Below are positions 8,219-16,733 of a stretch of 64,000 nt of DNA, one piece after another; within the stretch, counting starts at the first letter, position 1; every line of letters begins with the position of its first letter. The position numbers and the translations under genes were made by a program. A model generated the notes under the pieces. The model saw nothing but the letters and a program-made list of their open reading frames with translations, had not been told where the DNA came from and made no database searches. This DNA comes from Candidatus Gastranaerophilales bacterium (GTDB lineage: Bacteria; Cyanobacteriota; Vampirovibrionia; Gastranaerophilales; Gastranaerophilaceae), in the NCBI GenBank assembly GCA_017461425.1, contig JAFTXY010000006.1:1-64000 (forward strand). Direction: 5' to 3'.

Positions 8219-8325
8219 AAATCTATTTAATTTTCAAACTTATGGACTCAGCTGGCAGAGCCATGCTCTACGTTTCTTTATCCGTTCCGCTTTGCTCCAC
8301 TTTGAGAGCTAACGCGGCAAATCTA
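8206..8325. repeat. 20-bp direct repeat of the tRNA-Phe 5' end, plus a tRNA D-arm-like fragment
   Basis: The 20 bases GAGCTAACGCGGCAAATCTA at 8206-8225 (the tRNA-Phe 5' end and flank) recur exactly at 8306-8325, an offset of exactly 100 bp. Between the copies, CTCAGCTGGCAGAGC at about 8244-8260 looks like the D-arm of another tRNA on the plus strand. This is what remains after integration or recombination at a tRNA gene, and it marks one side of the accessory region. Confidence 0.6.
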
Positions 8326-8368
8326 CATCTGCAAAATTAATAATAGCAAATCAACATGATTAGTCAAG

Positions 8369-9406
8369 TTAATTTTCAAGCAATATTTTTATAGCTTCAC
8401 CATCCCTATGCATTTCAATTGCTTTTTTAGCATATTTCATATCCATTTTCTTGGTAATTAATTTTTCTATATCCATTTCACCTTTAGAAATTATATCCAA
8501 AGCCTCTTTAAAATATTTTGGAGTATGATGGAACGAACTAATAATCTTTACTTCATCATAATGAAGCCTTTTAGTATCAAGACTAACACTACTTCCAGAA
8601 GCACATCCGCCAAAGAAATGCACATATCCACCTTTTCTAACCAGAGAAAACATTTTTTCCCACATAGATGGCAATCCAACACATTCTATTGCAACATCCA
8701 ATCCTCTTCCTTCGTTTGTATAACTCATAATCAATTGTGTTGGATCTTGGTGTTTTGTAATGTCTATTACAATATCGGCTTGCGCAAATTCTTTTGCAAG
8801 TTTTAATTTTAAAGGATTTCTTCCCATTGCGATGACCTTTGCGCCTTTTAATTTTGCTAATTTCGCAAACATTAATCCAATCGGACCAATTCCCATAACG
8901 CCAACTACATCACCTTTTTTAATTGGAGTTTTGGCTATTCCATGCACAACATTTGACAATGGTTCCGAAAAAGCTGCTTGTGCAAAAGAAAGATTATCAG
9001 GAATTATCAAAGTATTTTTTTCTACAATCCTTTGCGGCACAACAATATATTCTGCATACGCACCGTTTAATAAATCAAGATTTTCACAAAGTTCATATTC
9101 TTCACGTTTGCAATAAAAACATTCACCACATGGCGCACTATTTGCGCAAACTACTCTATCTCCAATATTGAATTTTTCAACATTTTCGCCAATTTTAGAA
9201 ACAATTCCAGAAAACTCATGTCCAAAACCAGACGGAGTTTTTTTAATTAAAACGGGATGTCCACGCCTAAATGTTTTAACATCGGTTCCACATGTAAGAG
9301 CTGCTTCAACTTTAACAAGAATTTCTCCCTCTTGAAGTTCAGGGATTTTAATTTCTTCATATCTTATATCATTTGGCGCATAATAGCGAATAGCTTTCAT
9401 TTTCAT
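8369..9406 (-). CDS. Zinc-dependent alcohol dehydrogenase (medium-chain family)
   Basis: At 345 residues this has the usual length for the family. It shows the catalytic zinc site (TCGTDVKTFRRGHP and GHEFSG), the structural zinc cysteines CGECFYCKREEYELC, and the NAD(P)-binding GVMGIGPIGLMFAK. Sequence style is close to threonine/sorbitol dehydrogenase-type members. Its ATG overlaps the TGA of the upstream dehydrogenase by four bases, so the two are co-translated and may act on the same polyol or sugar. Substrate cannot be set from sequence. Confidence 0.88.
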   Translation of the reverse strand: MKMKAIRYYAPNDIRYEEIKIPELQEGEILVKVEAALTCGTDVKTFRRGHPVLIKKTPSGFGHEFSGIVSKIGENVEKFNIGDRVVCANSAPCGECFYCKREEYELCENLDLLNGAYAEYIVVPQRIVEKNTLIIPDNLSFAQAAFSEPLSNVVHGIAKTPIKKGDVVGVMGIGPIGLMFAKLAKLKGAKVIAMGRNPLKLKLAKEFAQADIVIDITKHQDPTQLIMSYTNEGRGLDVAIECVGLPSMWEKMFSLVRKGGYVHFFGGCASGSSVSLDTKRLHYDEVKIISSFHHTPKYFKEALDIISKGEMDIEKLITKKMDMKYAKKAIEMHRDGEAIKILLEN

Positions 9407-10395
9407 ATTTTTATATATGCCTTAAAAACTTTATTGTTAAAACTATCATTTACCGCTTGTTCTAAATTGTCAAGAGAATAATAAGTGCTCAATTTTGCTA
9501 CATCAACTTTTTTTTCGTTTAACAAAATTGATGATAACTCAATATCTTCAACTCCAGGCGAATAACTTGATATTATAGATAATTCCCTATAATATATATC
9601 GTTATTTGAAAAACCTGCTTCATCTAATTCAACAGATGAAAATACAATAATTTTTCCGCCATTAATCACACAATCTAAAGCTGTTTTAATGGCTTTAGAA
9701 TTACCTGCAGTTAAAAATATGCAATCGTATTTTTTATTTTCATCAAATTTGAAACCATGTTCTAGCGCTAAATTCATTCTATCTTGCGATATATCAAAAC
9801 CATATGCATTAACATCAAATGCTTTTAGCGCTTTCATCATCAAGAGCCCAATTGAACCAAGTCCAATTGTTAATGTGTTGTATTTTTTATTATCAATTCC
9901 GTATTCAAAACCCGCTCTTTTAATTGCTCTGATGCAACAAGATAGAGGCTCTAAAAATGCTTTTTCGTCTTCTTTTAAAGAACTATTCATTTTATAAACA
10001 GTGTATTTTAAATGATTTTCATCAACTTTTATATATTCACTAAAACCTGATGGAAAAATATTTGATTTTTTAAATGTTGGACACATTGAATACGACTTAT
10101 TTTTACAAAAATCACAATTTTTTGTATCCAAACAAGGATAATGATGTCCAAGCGCAACAATATCTCCTATTTTATAATTTTTTATATCCGTATTTATCTC
10201 CTCAATTCTTCCAACAACTTCGTGCCCTAAAATAATATTTTGTTCATTTTCTTTGGTCGCATGTTTAATTTTAACCAAATCTGACCCACACAATCCGCAA
10301 CCTATTACCTTGATAATTGCACCTTTTGCATTAAGAACAGGCTTGTTAACATCAATAATTTTTACTTTGCCATCAATTAATTTTGCACTTTTCAT
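9403..10395 (-). CDS. Second zinc-dependent dehydrogenase, sorbitol/threonine-dehydrogenase-like
   Basis: The 330-residue product has GCGLCGSDLVKI (zinc ligand), GHEVVGRI, a structural zinc lobe CDFCKNKSYSMC and a Rossmann segment TIGLGSIGLLMMK. It is a divergent paralogue of the following gene, which it overlaps by ATGA. The ATG at 10395 is chosen over an upstream TTG at 10407. Only 49 bp separate it from the divergent iron-sulfur gene, so the promoters must overlap. Confidence 0.85.
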   Translation of the reverse strand: MKSAKLIDGKVKIIDVNKPVLNAKGAIIKVIGCGLCGSDLVKIKHATKENEQNIILGHEVVGRIEEINTDIKNYKIGDIVALGHHYPCLDTKNCDFCKNKSYSMCPTFKKSNIFPSGFSEYIKVDENHLKYTVYKMNSSLKEDEKAFLEPLSCCIRAIKRAGFEYGIDNKKYNTLTIGLGSIGLLMMKALKAFDVNAYGFDISQDRMNLALEHGFKFDENKKYDCIFLTAGNSKAIKTALDCVINGGKIIVFSSVELDEAGFSNNDIYYRELSIISSYSPGVEDIELSSILLNEKKVDVAKLSTYYSLDNLEQAVNDSFNNKVFKAYIKI

Positions 10396-10444
10396 TTCTA
10401 TATCCAAGTTTTAAATTATCAGCTTTTAAATTATACTATAAACT

Positions 10445-11497
10445 ATGCTTGATGAAGAAATTAAAAAAAATATTATTAAATGTTCAAGATGTGCGCTATG
10501 CGTGCAAAACTGTCCAATTTATGAAATAACAAAAGATGAAAACAATACAAGCAGAGGACTGATTTGCAAATTATTAGGGTTTGAAAACAAACAACTCCAA
10601 GAAAAAGAAATTAAAAAAGACTTAAAAATATGTCTTAATTGTTCAAAATGTAAAACAAATTGCCCATCAAAAATAGATACATCTTTAGTTTTTGCATATA
10701 AAAATGCAAAATTAAGCCCATCAAAAATTAGCCAAAGAATATTTTTATCAATTAAATTATTGCCAATAAAAATATTATATTTTTTAAACTTTTTCAAAAG
10801 AAAACACATAAATAAAAATTCTTCAAAAATAATTTATTTCAAAGGTTGTATAGCTCGTGCTCAACATAAAAAAACATTTCTAGACAATTTCCAAACCCCA
10901 GAATTTTTATGCTGCGGATTACCTTATTTATCAAGCGGAGATTTAAAAAACTATAATAAAGTTAAATCAAAAAATATAGAAATTATAAAATCCGCAAATC
11001 AAGTAATTTTTGATTGCGCAAGCTGTAAAAGCGCTATTGAAGAATATATTGAATTAGAAAAAATAGATAAAGAAAAGCTTGTATTCTTTAGTGATATTTT
11101 AAATAAAAATAAATATAAATTAAAAAATAATTCAAAATTCAAAAATAAAACAATAACCTTTCACAAACCTTGCCATCTTAATAAAAACGATTTTGAAAAT
11201 ATTGAAAATTTCCTATCAAATATCGAAAATTTAAACTACAAAAGACTAGAAGATATTGAATCCTGTTGTGGTTTTGGTGGAAGTTATTTTATTTTTCATC
11301 CAATTATTTCAACAAAAATCGCTCTTAAAAAAGCAAAAACTATTAAAAATTCAAACGCGGATTTAATTTTAACAACATGTCCTTCTTGCACTATTGGACT
11401 AAGATATAATCAACTAATCTCACATAATTTCAAAAAAACTATGGAATTAAGAGATTTTATAGAAGAAAATCTTGAGGTAAAAAATCATGAAAAATAG
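10445..11497 (+). CDS. Iron-sulfur oxidoreductase subunit (GlcF / HdrD-like, two 4Fe-4S and two CCG domains)
   Basis: The N-terminal part carries two ferredoxin motifs, CSRCALCVQNCP and CLNCSKCKTNCP. The C-terminal part has CCG-type sites (FLCCGLP and ESCCGFGGSY) typical of glycolate/lactate oxidase iron-sulfur subunits and heterodisulfide reductase HdrD. Such proteins pass electrons between a flavin dehydrogenase and carriers. No flavin partner lies adjacent; the divergent dehydrogenases may be linked. It overlaps the start of nadE by 11 bases. No clear ribosome-binding site precedes the ATG, so a leaderless start is possible. Confidence 0.82.
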   Translation: MLDEEIKKNIIKCSRCALCVQNCPIYEITKDENNTSRGLICKLLGFENKQLQEKEIKKDLKICLNCSKCKTNCPSKIDTSLVFAYKNAKLSPSKISQRIFLSIKLLPIKILYFLNFFKRKHINKNSSKIIYFKGCIARAQHKKTFLDNFQTPEFLCCGLPYLSSGDLKNYNKVKSKNIEIIKSANQVIFDCASCKSAIEEYIELEKIDKEKLVFFSDILNKNKYKLKNNSKFKNKTITFHKPCHLNKNDFENIENFLSNIENLNYKRLEDIESCCGFGGSYFIFHPIISTKIALKKAKTIKNSNADLILTTCPSCTIGLRYNQLISHNFKKTMELRDFIEENLEVKNHEK

Positions 11498-13166
11498 CCA
11501 AAATAAAATCGCAATAGCACAAACAAATACAATTATAGGTAACATTGAATACAACAAAAATAAAGCAATAGAAAATATCAAAAAAGCTATTGAAAATAAT
11601 ATGGATTTAATTGTTTTTCCTGAGTTATATTTAGTTGGAAATCCTGTTGGTAATATTATCGAAAGATATTCATTTATCTCAAATCAAATTCAAGAAGCAA
11701 TTAATGAAATAAAAGAATATTCTTCAGAAATTGAAATTTTAATTGGATATATTGATAAAAATAATATTTCATCAATCGCATATTTAAAGAATAATGAAAT
11801 AAATAAAATTATAAAAAAAGATGATTTTAGCGATAGAAAAATTTCAATAAATAATACAAACTATGAAATTTTAATTGGCGAAGAATTATTTTTAGAAAAA
11901 ACTCTAAACTCTAATATAGACGCAATCATATGCCCATCTTCATTTATTTCAAGATTAAATAGCGAACAAAAAATTCATAATGCTATTATTTCAAACATTC
12001 AAAAAAATAATATCGATTTTATTTATGTTAATCAAATCGGCGCAAATGACGAATTGGTTTTCAATGGTTTTTCAAGAATATACAACAAAAATTCTAAAAT
12101 CACTGCTTGTGCTAAAAATTTTGAAGAAGATTTATTATTTATAGATTTTAATCCCACAAACACAATTGATTTTATAGAAGAGTTAACCATTCCAATTCAA
12201 GAAAATTTTTCTCTAGACTACAAAAATGATTTAAAAAGAACATATAATTCCTTGGTTTTATCTATTAAAGATTACTTTTCAAAAAATGGCTTTAAAAGAG
12301 CTGTTTTAGGTTTATCAGGCGGTCTAGACAGTACAATTTGTGCTGTTTTATTAGCTGACGCACTTGGCAGTGAAAATGTTTTAGGAATTTCTATGCCGTC
12401 AAAATTAACATCTCCTGAAAGTAAAAATGACGCAAAAGAACTTGCTCAAAATTTAAAAATAAACTTTATTGAAACCCCAATTAAAGATATGCAAGATATT
12501 TTAGGTGAAAAATTTAATAAAAATTTTAAAGAAATTTCTAATTTTTGGGAAAACGAATCCCATCAATCATACACGCAAGATAATATTCAAGCAAGGACTA
12601 GAGCTACAATAATTTGGGGGGTTGCAAATGAATACTCTAAAGCCTTGCCTATCGCAACTTCTGATAAATCAGAAGCATATATGGGTTATGCGACAATAAA
12701 TGGCGATATGTCAGGCGGATTTGCGCCAATATTAGATGTCGTTAAAACAAAATTATTTGCTCTTGCCAATTGGATGAATGAAAATCGCCCAAATAAAAAC
12801 GCTATTCCAAAATCGATAATCCTAAAAAGACCAGGAGCTGAATTAGCAATTAACCCTGAAACAGGAAAAACTTTGTTAGCAGAAGAGGCTCTTATGCCGT
12901 ATGAATTTTTAGATGAAGTCATCTGGAGAATAGAAAATTTCAACCAATCAATCGATAATATGATGAAATTTGAATTCTTATATGAGAAAAAGAATATATT
13001 AGACAAGGAAACTAAAAAAGCTTGGCTAGAAAAATTCTTCAGAAGGTTAAATACGGCATTATATAAATGGCATATTGTCCCACCTTCACCAATCATTGAT
13101 TCAAAATCAATAAACTCGATAGAATTTAAACAAGCTATTACTTCAAACATAAATTATTCAAAATAA
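11487..13166 (+). CDS. nadE: NAD+ synthetase with degenerate glutaminase domain
   Basis: The C-terminal synthetase has the pyrophosphatase loop LGLSGGLDST and the deamido-NAD/ATP site around IATSDKSEAYMGYATINGD. The N-terminal 250 residues are a nitrilase-fold glutaminase domain with Glu46 (FPELY) and YVNQIGANDELVF conserved. At the position of the nucleophile, the usual ICEDLW block reads LIGEELF, placing Gly131 where Cys should be. The domain should therefore not hydrolyse glutamine, and the enzyme may use free ammonia. It joins nicotinate ribotide to NAD synthesis. Translationally coupled to the upstream gene; the OmpH-like gene follows 11 bases on. Confidence 0.88.
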   Translation: MKNSQNKIAIAQTNTIIGNIEYNKNKAIENIKKAIENNMDLIVFPELYLVGNPVGNIIERYSFISNQIQEAINEIKEYSSEIEILIGYIDKNNISSIAYLKNNEINKIIKKDDFSDRKISINNTNYEILIGEELFLEKTLNSNIDAIICPSSFISRLNSEQKIHNAIISNIQKNNIDFIYVNQIGANDELVFNGFSRIYNKNSKITACAKNFEEDLLFIDFNPTNTIDFIEELTIPIQENFSLDYKNDLKRTYNSLVLSIKDYFSKNGFKRAVLGLSGGLDSTICAVLLADALGSENVLGISMPSKLTSPESKNDAKELAQNLKINFIETPIKDMQDILGEKFNKNFKEISNFWENESHQSYTQDNIQARTRATIIWGVANEYSKALPIATSDKSEAYMGYATINGDMSGGFAPILDVVKTKLFALANWMNENRPNKNAIPKSIILKRPGAELAINPETGKTLLAEEALMPYEFLDEVIWRIENFNQSIDNMMKFEFLYEKKNILDKETKKAWLEKFFRRLNTALYKWHIVPPSPIIDSKSINSIEFKQAITSNINYSK

Positions 13167-13177
13167 AGGAGTATCTT

Positions 13178-13642
13178 ATGAAAAAAAGTTTATTAACATT
13201 AGTTCTATGCTCATTCGCTTTTGGACTAGGTTTCGGAATTAATAACATAGCTTTTTCTGATGTTCAAGCTTCAAAAGTTGCTTATGTAAATGTTGGAAAA
13301 TTATTAGCTTCTTCAAAATCAATCAAAGCAGCAGAAGATGCTAGAGCAAAACAAACGCAAGACATGCTCAAATGGTATGATACAGCTAGTGCTGACATTG
13401 CAAAACAACAAAGTGCTGCTGGTAAACAAGCTTTAATTAAAAAATATGAAGCACAATTAACTGCTAAAAAGAAATCTATTAAAGATGCTTACGCAAAAAA
13501 AATCAACGAAGTTGACACACAATTAGATAATGCTATCAAAACTAAAGCTAAAGCCATGGGCTACGATTTAGTATTTAGAAGCGATGCACTACTTTTTGGA
13601 GGCACAGATATTACAAGTTCGATTTTGCCCTTAGTAAAATAA
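13178..13642 (+). CDS. OmpH/Skp-like periplasmic chaperone
   Basis: The 154-residue product opens with a signal peptide (KKSLLTLVLCSFAFGLGFG), then SKVAYVNVGKLLASSKSIKAAED. That is the OmpH-family start, followed by a long charged coiled coil and a short C-terminal beta segment (MGYDLVFRSDALLFGG, then ITSSILPLVK). Skp-family proteins hold outer-membrane proteins in the periplasm, supporting a diderm cell envelope. AAGGAG precedes the ATG. A terminator follows at 13683. Confidence 0.82.
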   Translation: MKKSLLTLVLCSFAFGLGFGINNIAFSDVQASKVAYVNVGKLLASSKSIKAAEDARAKQTQDMLKWYDTASADIAKQQSAAGKQALIKKYEAQLTAKKKSIKDAYAKKINEVDTQLDNAIKTKAKAMGYDLVFRSDALLFGGTDITSSILPLVK

Positions 13643-13682
13643 ATTTGTAAAGTTAATTTTTGAAAATTTAAAATAAAAAGGT

Positions 13683-13711
13683 AAAAATCACTCCCCATAT
13701 GAGTGGTTTTT
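13683..13711 (+). terminator. Intrinsic terminator after the Skp-like gene
   Basis: A 10-bp stem (AAAAATCACT / AGTGGTTTTT with one G-U pair) and 9-base loop is followed by ATCTTTT. It lies 41 bp beyond the stop codon. Confidence 0.7.
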
Positions 13712-13807
13712 ATCTTTTAAAAAATAAATAATGTTATCATCTAAATAATTGTGCCCATGCCTTAAAATTTATAGTAAAATAATAAAAATAAGATAAAGAC
13801 TTATTTA

Positions 13808-13868
13808 ACCGAAGCAGAAATATCATCGGTGAGCTAGAAAAAATACGGGAAGCATTTTCATCAAATGC
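13808..13868 (+). promoter_or_regulatory. Possible structured leader of nrdD
   Basis: Two small stems can form in the nrdD 5' leader: ACCGA (13808-13812) with TCGGT (13826-13830), and GCATTT (13852-13857) with AAATGC (13863-13868). The second ends five bases before the AGGAGG of nrdD and could limit its access. It matches no riboswitch class that I recognise. Confidence 0.3.
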
Positions 13869-13883
13869 ATTTAGGAGGAATTA

Positions 13884-16139
13884 ATGCAAAAGGTTTCAAA
13901 CGATATAAATATAGATAGTGTAGCATCGAGCACATCTCATGCACCAGTAACTGATGCTATCAAAAATAATCATGAAACTTTAAGTAATATTCTTAATTTT
14001 TCAAGAAGAAATTTAAGTAATATTACAATCATTAAAAAAGATGGTACAAAAGAAAAATACAACATAGAAAAAGTTGTAGATGCCATCAAAAAATCTGCTA
14101 CAAGAATGCTTGTTGATTTCACAGAAAAAGAAATTAAAGATATTTGCAATTTTGTTAATAAATCCGTATTAGATATGAACACTGATAATGTTCAAATAGC
14201 TCAAATGCATAATATTGTAGAAGCAGCCCTACAAGCATTAAGTCCACAAGTTGCTGAAAGCTATAGAAACTATAGAAACTATAAAACTGATTTTGTACAT
14301 ATGCTTGATAAAGTTTATCAAGAATCTCAAAGAATCATGTACATTGGCGACAAAGAAAATGCTAATGCAGATTCTACATTAGTTTCTACAAAACGTTCAT
14401 TAATTTTTAATGAATTAAACAAAGAATTATACAAAAAATTCTTCTTAACAGTAGAAGATAAACAAGCCATAAAAGAAGGCTATATTTATATCCATGACAT
14501 GTCTGCTCGTCGTGACACAATGAACTGTTGTTTATTTGATGTTGCAACAGTTTTAAAAGGTGGCTTTGAAATGGGCAACATTTGGTATAATGAACCAAAA
14601 AGCCTTGATGTTGCATTCGATGTTATCGGTGACATCGTTATGGCAGCAGCAAGTCAACAATATGGTGGTTTTACTGTTCCAGAAGTAGACAAAATTCTTG
14701 CTCCTTATGCTCAAAAAACATATGAAAGACAATATGACAGATATATCTGTATGGGGCTTTCTTTTGAAAAAGCTAGAGAAGAAGCAATGAAGGATGTTCA
14801 AAATGATTATGAACAAGGTTTCCAAGGTTGGGAATACAAATTTAATACAGTAGCTTCATCTCGTGGAGATTATCCATTCATAACTGTTACAACTGGTTTG
14901 GGTCAAAGCGAATTTGAAGTAATGGCTTCAATGGCTTGTTTGAAAACTCGCCAAGGTGGTCAAGGTAAAAAAGATTGCAAAAAACCTGTATTATTCCCAA
15001 AAATTGTTTTCTTGTATGACGAAGAATTGCATGGCGAAGGAAAACCATTAGAAAAATTATTCCAAGCTGGCGTTGAATGTTCTAAGAAAACAATGTATCC
15101 AGATTGGTTAAGTTTATCTGGAGATGGTTATGTTGCTTCTATGTATAAAAAATACAAAAGAGTAATTTCGCCAATGGGCTGCAGAGCTTTCCTTTCTCCT
15201 TGGTTTGAAAAAGGTGGTATGGAACCTGCTGATGAAAATGATAAACCAATTTTCGTTGGAAGATTCAATATTGGTGCAATAAGCTTACATTTACCAATGA
15301 TATATGCAAAAGCACAACAAGAAAGCAAAGATTTCTACGAAGTTCTAGATTATTATATGAATTTAATTAGAAAAATTCATATCAGAACTTATGAATATCT
15401 TGGAGAAATGAGAGCTTCTGTTAATCCTTTAGCTTATTGTGAAGGTGGTTTCTATGGTGGTCATTTGCAATTACATGACAAAATAAAACCACTATTAAAA
15501 GCTGCTACTGCTTCTTTTGGTATTACTGCTCTAAATGAATTACAAGAATTATACAATGGTAAATCATTAGTAGAAGATGGTGATTTTGCTATTGAAGTTA
15601 TGGAATATATCAACAAAAAAGTTGAAGAATTCAAAAAAGAAGATGGCTGGTTATATGCTCTATATGGCACACCTGCTGAAAATCTTTGCGGGCTTCAAGT
15701 AAAACAATTTAGAAAAAAATATGGAATTATTGGAAATGTTTCTGATAAACCATATGTTTCAAATTCTTTCCACTGCCATGTTTCAGAGCAAATCAGCCCA
15801 ATCGAAAAACAAAATTGCGAAGGAAGATTTTGGAACTTAATGAATGGCGGAAAAATCCAATATGTTAAATATCCAATTTCATACAACACAAAAGCTGTTG
15901 AAACATTAATCAGACGTGCTATGAAAATGGGCTTTTACGAAGGAGTTAACCTTTCATTATCATATTGTGATGATTGCGGACACCAAGAATTAAATATGGA
16001 TGTTTGTCCAAAATGTGGCTCTAAAAATCTTACAAAAATCGATAGAATGAACGGCTATCTTGCATATTCAAGAGTAAAAGGTGATTCTCGTTTAGCAGAT
16101 CACAAAATGGAAGAAATTAAAGATAGAGTTTCAATGTAA
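13884..16139 (+). CDS. nrdD: Anaerobic (class III) ribonucleoside-triphosphate reductase
   Basis: The 751-residue enzyme begins with an ATP-cone allosteric domain (IIKKDGTKEKYNIEKVVDAI) and continues through the class III barrel (NCCLFDVATVLKGGFEMGN, VNPLAYCEGGFYGG). It ends with the zinc site CDDCGHQELNMDVCPKCG and the glycyl-radical loop RMNGYLAYSR. It reduces ribonucleotides to deoxyribonucleotides without oxygen and needs the NrdG activase, encoded 5.7 kb away on the other strand (21844). AGGAGG precedes the start and a terminator follows. It implies anaerobic growth. Confidence 0.97.
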   Translation: MQKVSNDINIDSVASSTSHAPVTDAIKNNHETLSNILNFSRRNLSNITIIKKDGTKEKYNIEKVVDAIKKSATRMLVDFTEKEIKDICNFVNKSVLDMNTDNVQIAQMHNIVEAALQALSPQVAESYRNYRNYKTDFVHMLDKVYQESQRIMYIGDKENANADSTLVSTKRSLIFNELNKELYKKFFLTVEDKQAIKEGYIYIHDMSARRDTMNCCLFDVATVLKGGFEMGNIWYNEPKSLDVAFDVIGDIVMAAASQQYGGFTVPEVDKILAPYAQKTYERQYDRYICMGLSFEKAREEAMKDVQNDYEQGFQGWEYKFNTVASSRGDYPFITVTTGLGQSEFEVMASMACLKTRQGGQGKKDCKKPVLFPKIVFLYDEELHGEGKPLEKLFQAGVECSKKTMYPDWLSLSGDGYVASMYKKYKRVISPMGCRAFLSPWFEKGGMEPADENDKPIFVGRFNIGAISLHLPMIYAKAQQESKDFYEVLDYYMNLIRKIHIRTYEYLGEMRASVNPLAYCEGGFYGGHLQLHDKIKPLLKAATASFGITALNELQELYNGKSLVEDGDFAIEVMEYINKKVEEFKKEDGWLYALYGTPAENLCGLQVKQFRKKYGIIGNVSDKPYVSNSFHCHVSEQISPIEKQNCEGRFWNLMNGGKIQYVKYPISYNTKAVETLIRRAMKMGFYEGVNLSLSYCDDCGHQELNMDVCPKCGSKNLTKIDRMNGYLAYSRVKGDSRLADHKMEEIKDRVSM

Positions 16140-16156
16140 GAAATAATAAAATATTT

Positions 16157-16186
16157 AAAAACCCTTGCATCTAGGCAAGGGTTTTT
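16157..16186. terminator. Bidirectional terminator between nrdD and the AbrB-like gene
   Basis: ACCCTTGC / GCAAGGGT arms with flanking A and T runs and a 6-base loop. It serves nrdD on the plus strand and the small AbrB-like gene ending at 16191 on the minus strand. Confidence 0.85.
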
Positions 16187-16190
16187 TATT

Positions 16191-16367
16191 TTATGACTTT
16201 TTCTTTTCAACCTTTTTATCGCTCTTTGTAATAATCAATTTATTATTTTCAATAACATAATTAACCATATCGACTTCAGGATTTACATCTAAAAAGCCAA
16301 GTATTGTTGAATTTATACTTAGCGCCCAACCGTTTCCATTTCTAATTAATTTTCTATCGACTGTCAT
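16191..16367 (-). CDS. Small AbrB/MazE-like DNA-binding protein
   Basis: A 58-codon frame reads MTVDRKLIRNGNGWALSINS and continues TILGFLDVNPEVD...VIENNKLIITKS. This pattern (basic start, GNGWALSI, then a hydrophobic turn and a final IITKS strand) matches the SpoVT-AbrB fold of MazE-type antitoxins and transition regulators. It ends against the shared terminator. The start lacks a close ribosome-binding site. No MazF-like toxin is adjacent; the small gene at 16455 runs divergently. The family match is by pattern only. Confidence 0.55.
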   Translation of the reverse strand: MTVDRKLIRNGNGWALSINSTILGFLDVNPEVDMVNYVIENNKLIITKSDKKVEKKKS

Positions 16368-16454
16368 ACAAATACCATTACTATGTCCTTGACAATATAA
16401 TATAACTTGTATATATTGATTTCTAATATTACATTGTAAGGTTATTTGTATATA

Positions 16455-16706
16455 ATGAAAAACAAGTGTAAAGCTTCAAAAAAAGAAATAAGATACATTA
16501 AATATCTTTTTAATGAGTTAGAATATTTGCATTTAGAATTATATAAATTAATGGATAAAATAAAAAACAATTTATATGGGGAAAATAATTTAATGCAAAT
16601 TTATGCACTAAATTTTAATAATATAGTCTACGATATCATCCCATACTATAAAACAATTATTCAAGAATTTATAAAAATCTATTATAAAACTGAAAAAGAA
16701 AAATAA
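16455..16706 (+). CDS. Small helical protein of unknown function
   Basis: An 83-residue, Lys/Tyr-rich helical product starts MKNKCKASKKEIRYIKYLFN. It is divergent from the AbrB-like gene, with 87 bp between. AAGG lies 13 bases before this ATG and 4 bases before an in-frame TTG at 16446, so the start is uncertain. It resembles no toxin family I recognise, though the divergent pairing invites comparison with toxin-antitoxin modules. Confidence 0.45.
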   Translation: MKNKCKASKKEIRYIKYLFNELEYLHLELYKLMDKIKNNLYGENNLMQIYALNFNNIVYDIIPYYKTIIQEFIKIYYKTEKEK

Positions 16707-16733
16707 TTTAATTTCTTATGCTAAACTTGTTTT

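Noticed and set aside
13800-13880. Known riboswitch upstream of nrdD
   Set aside because: I compared by eye with cobalamin, THF and c-di-GMP riboswitch cores and found none of their conserved blocks.
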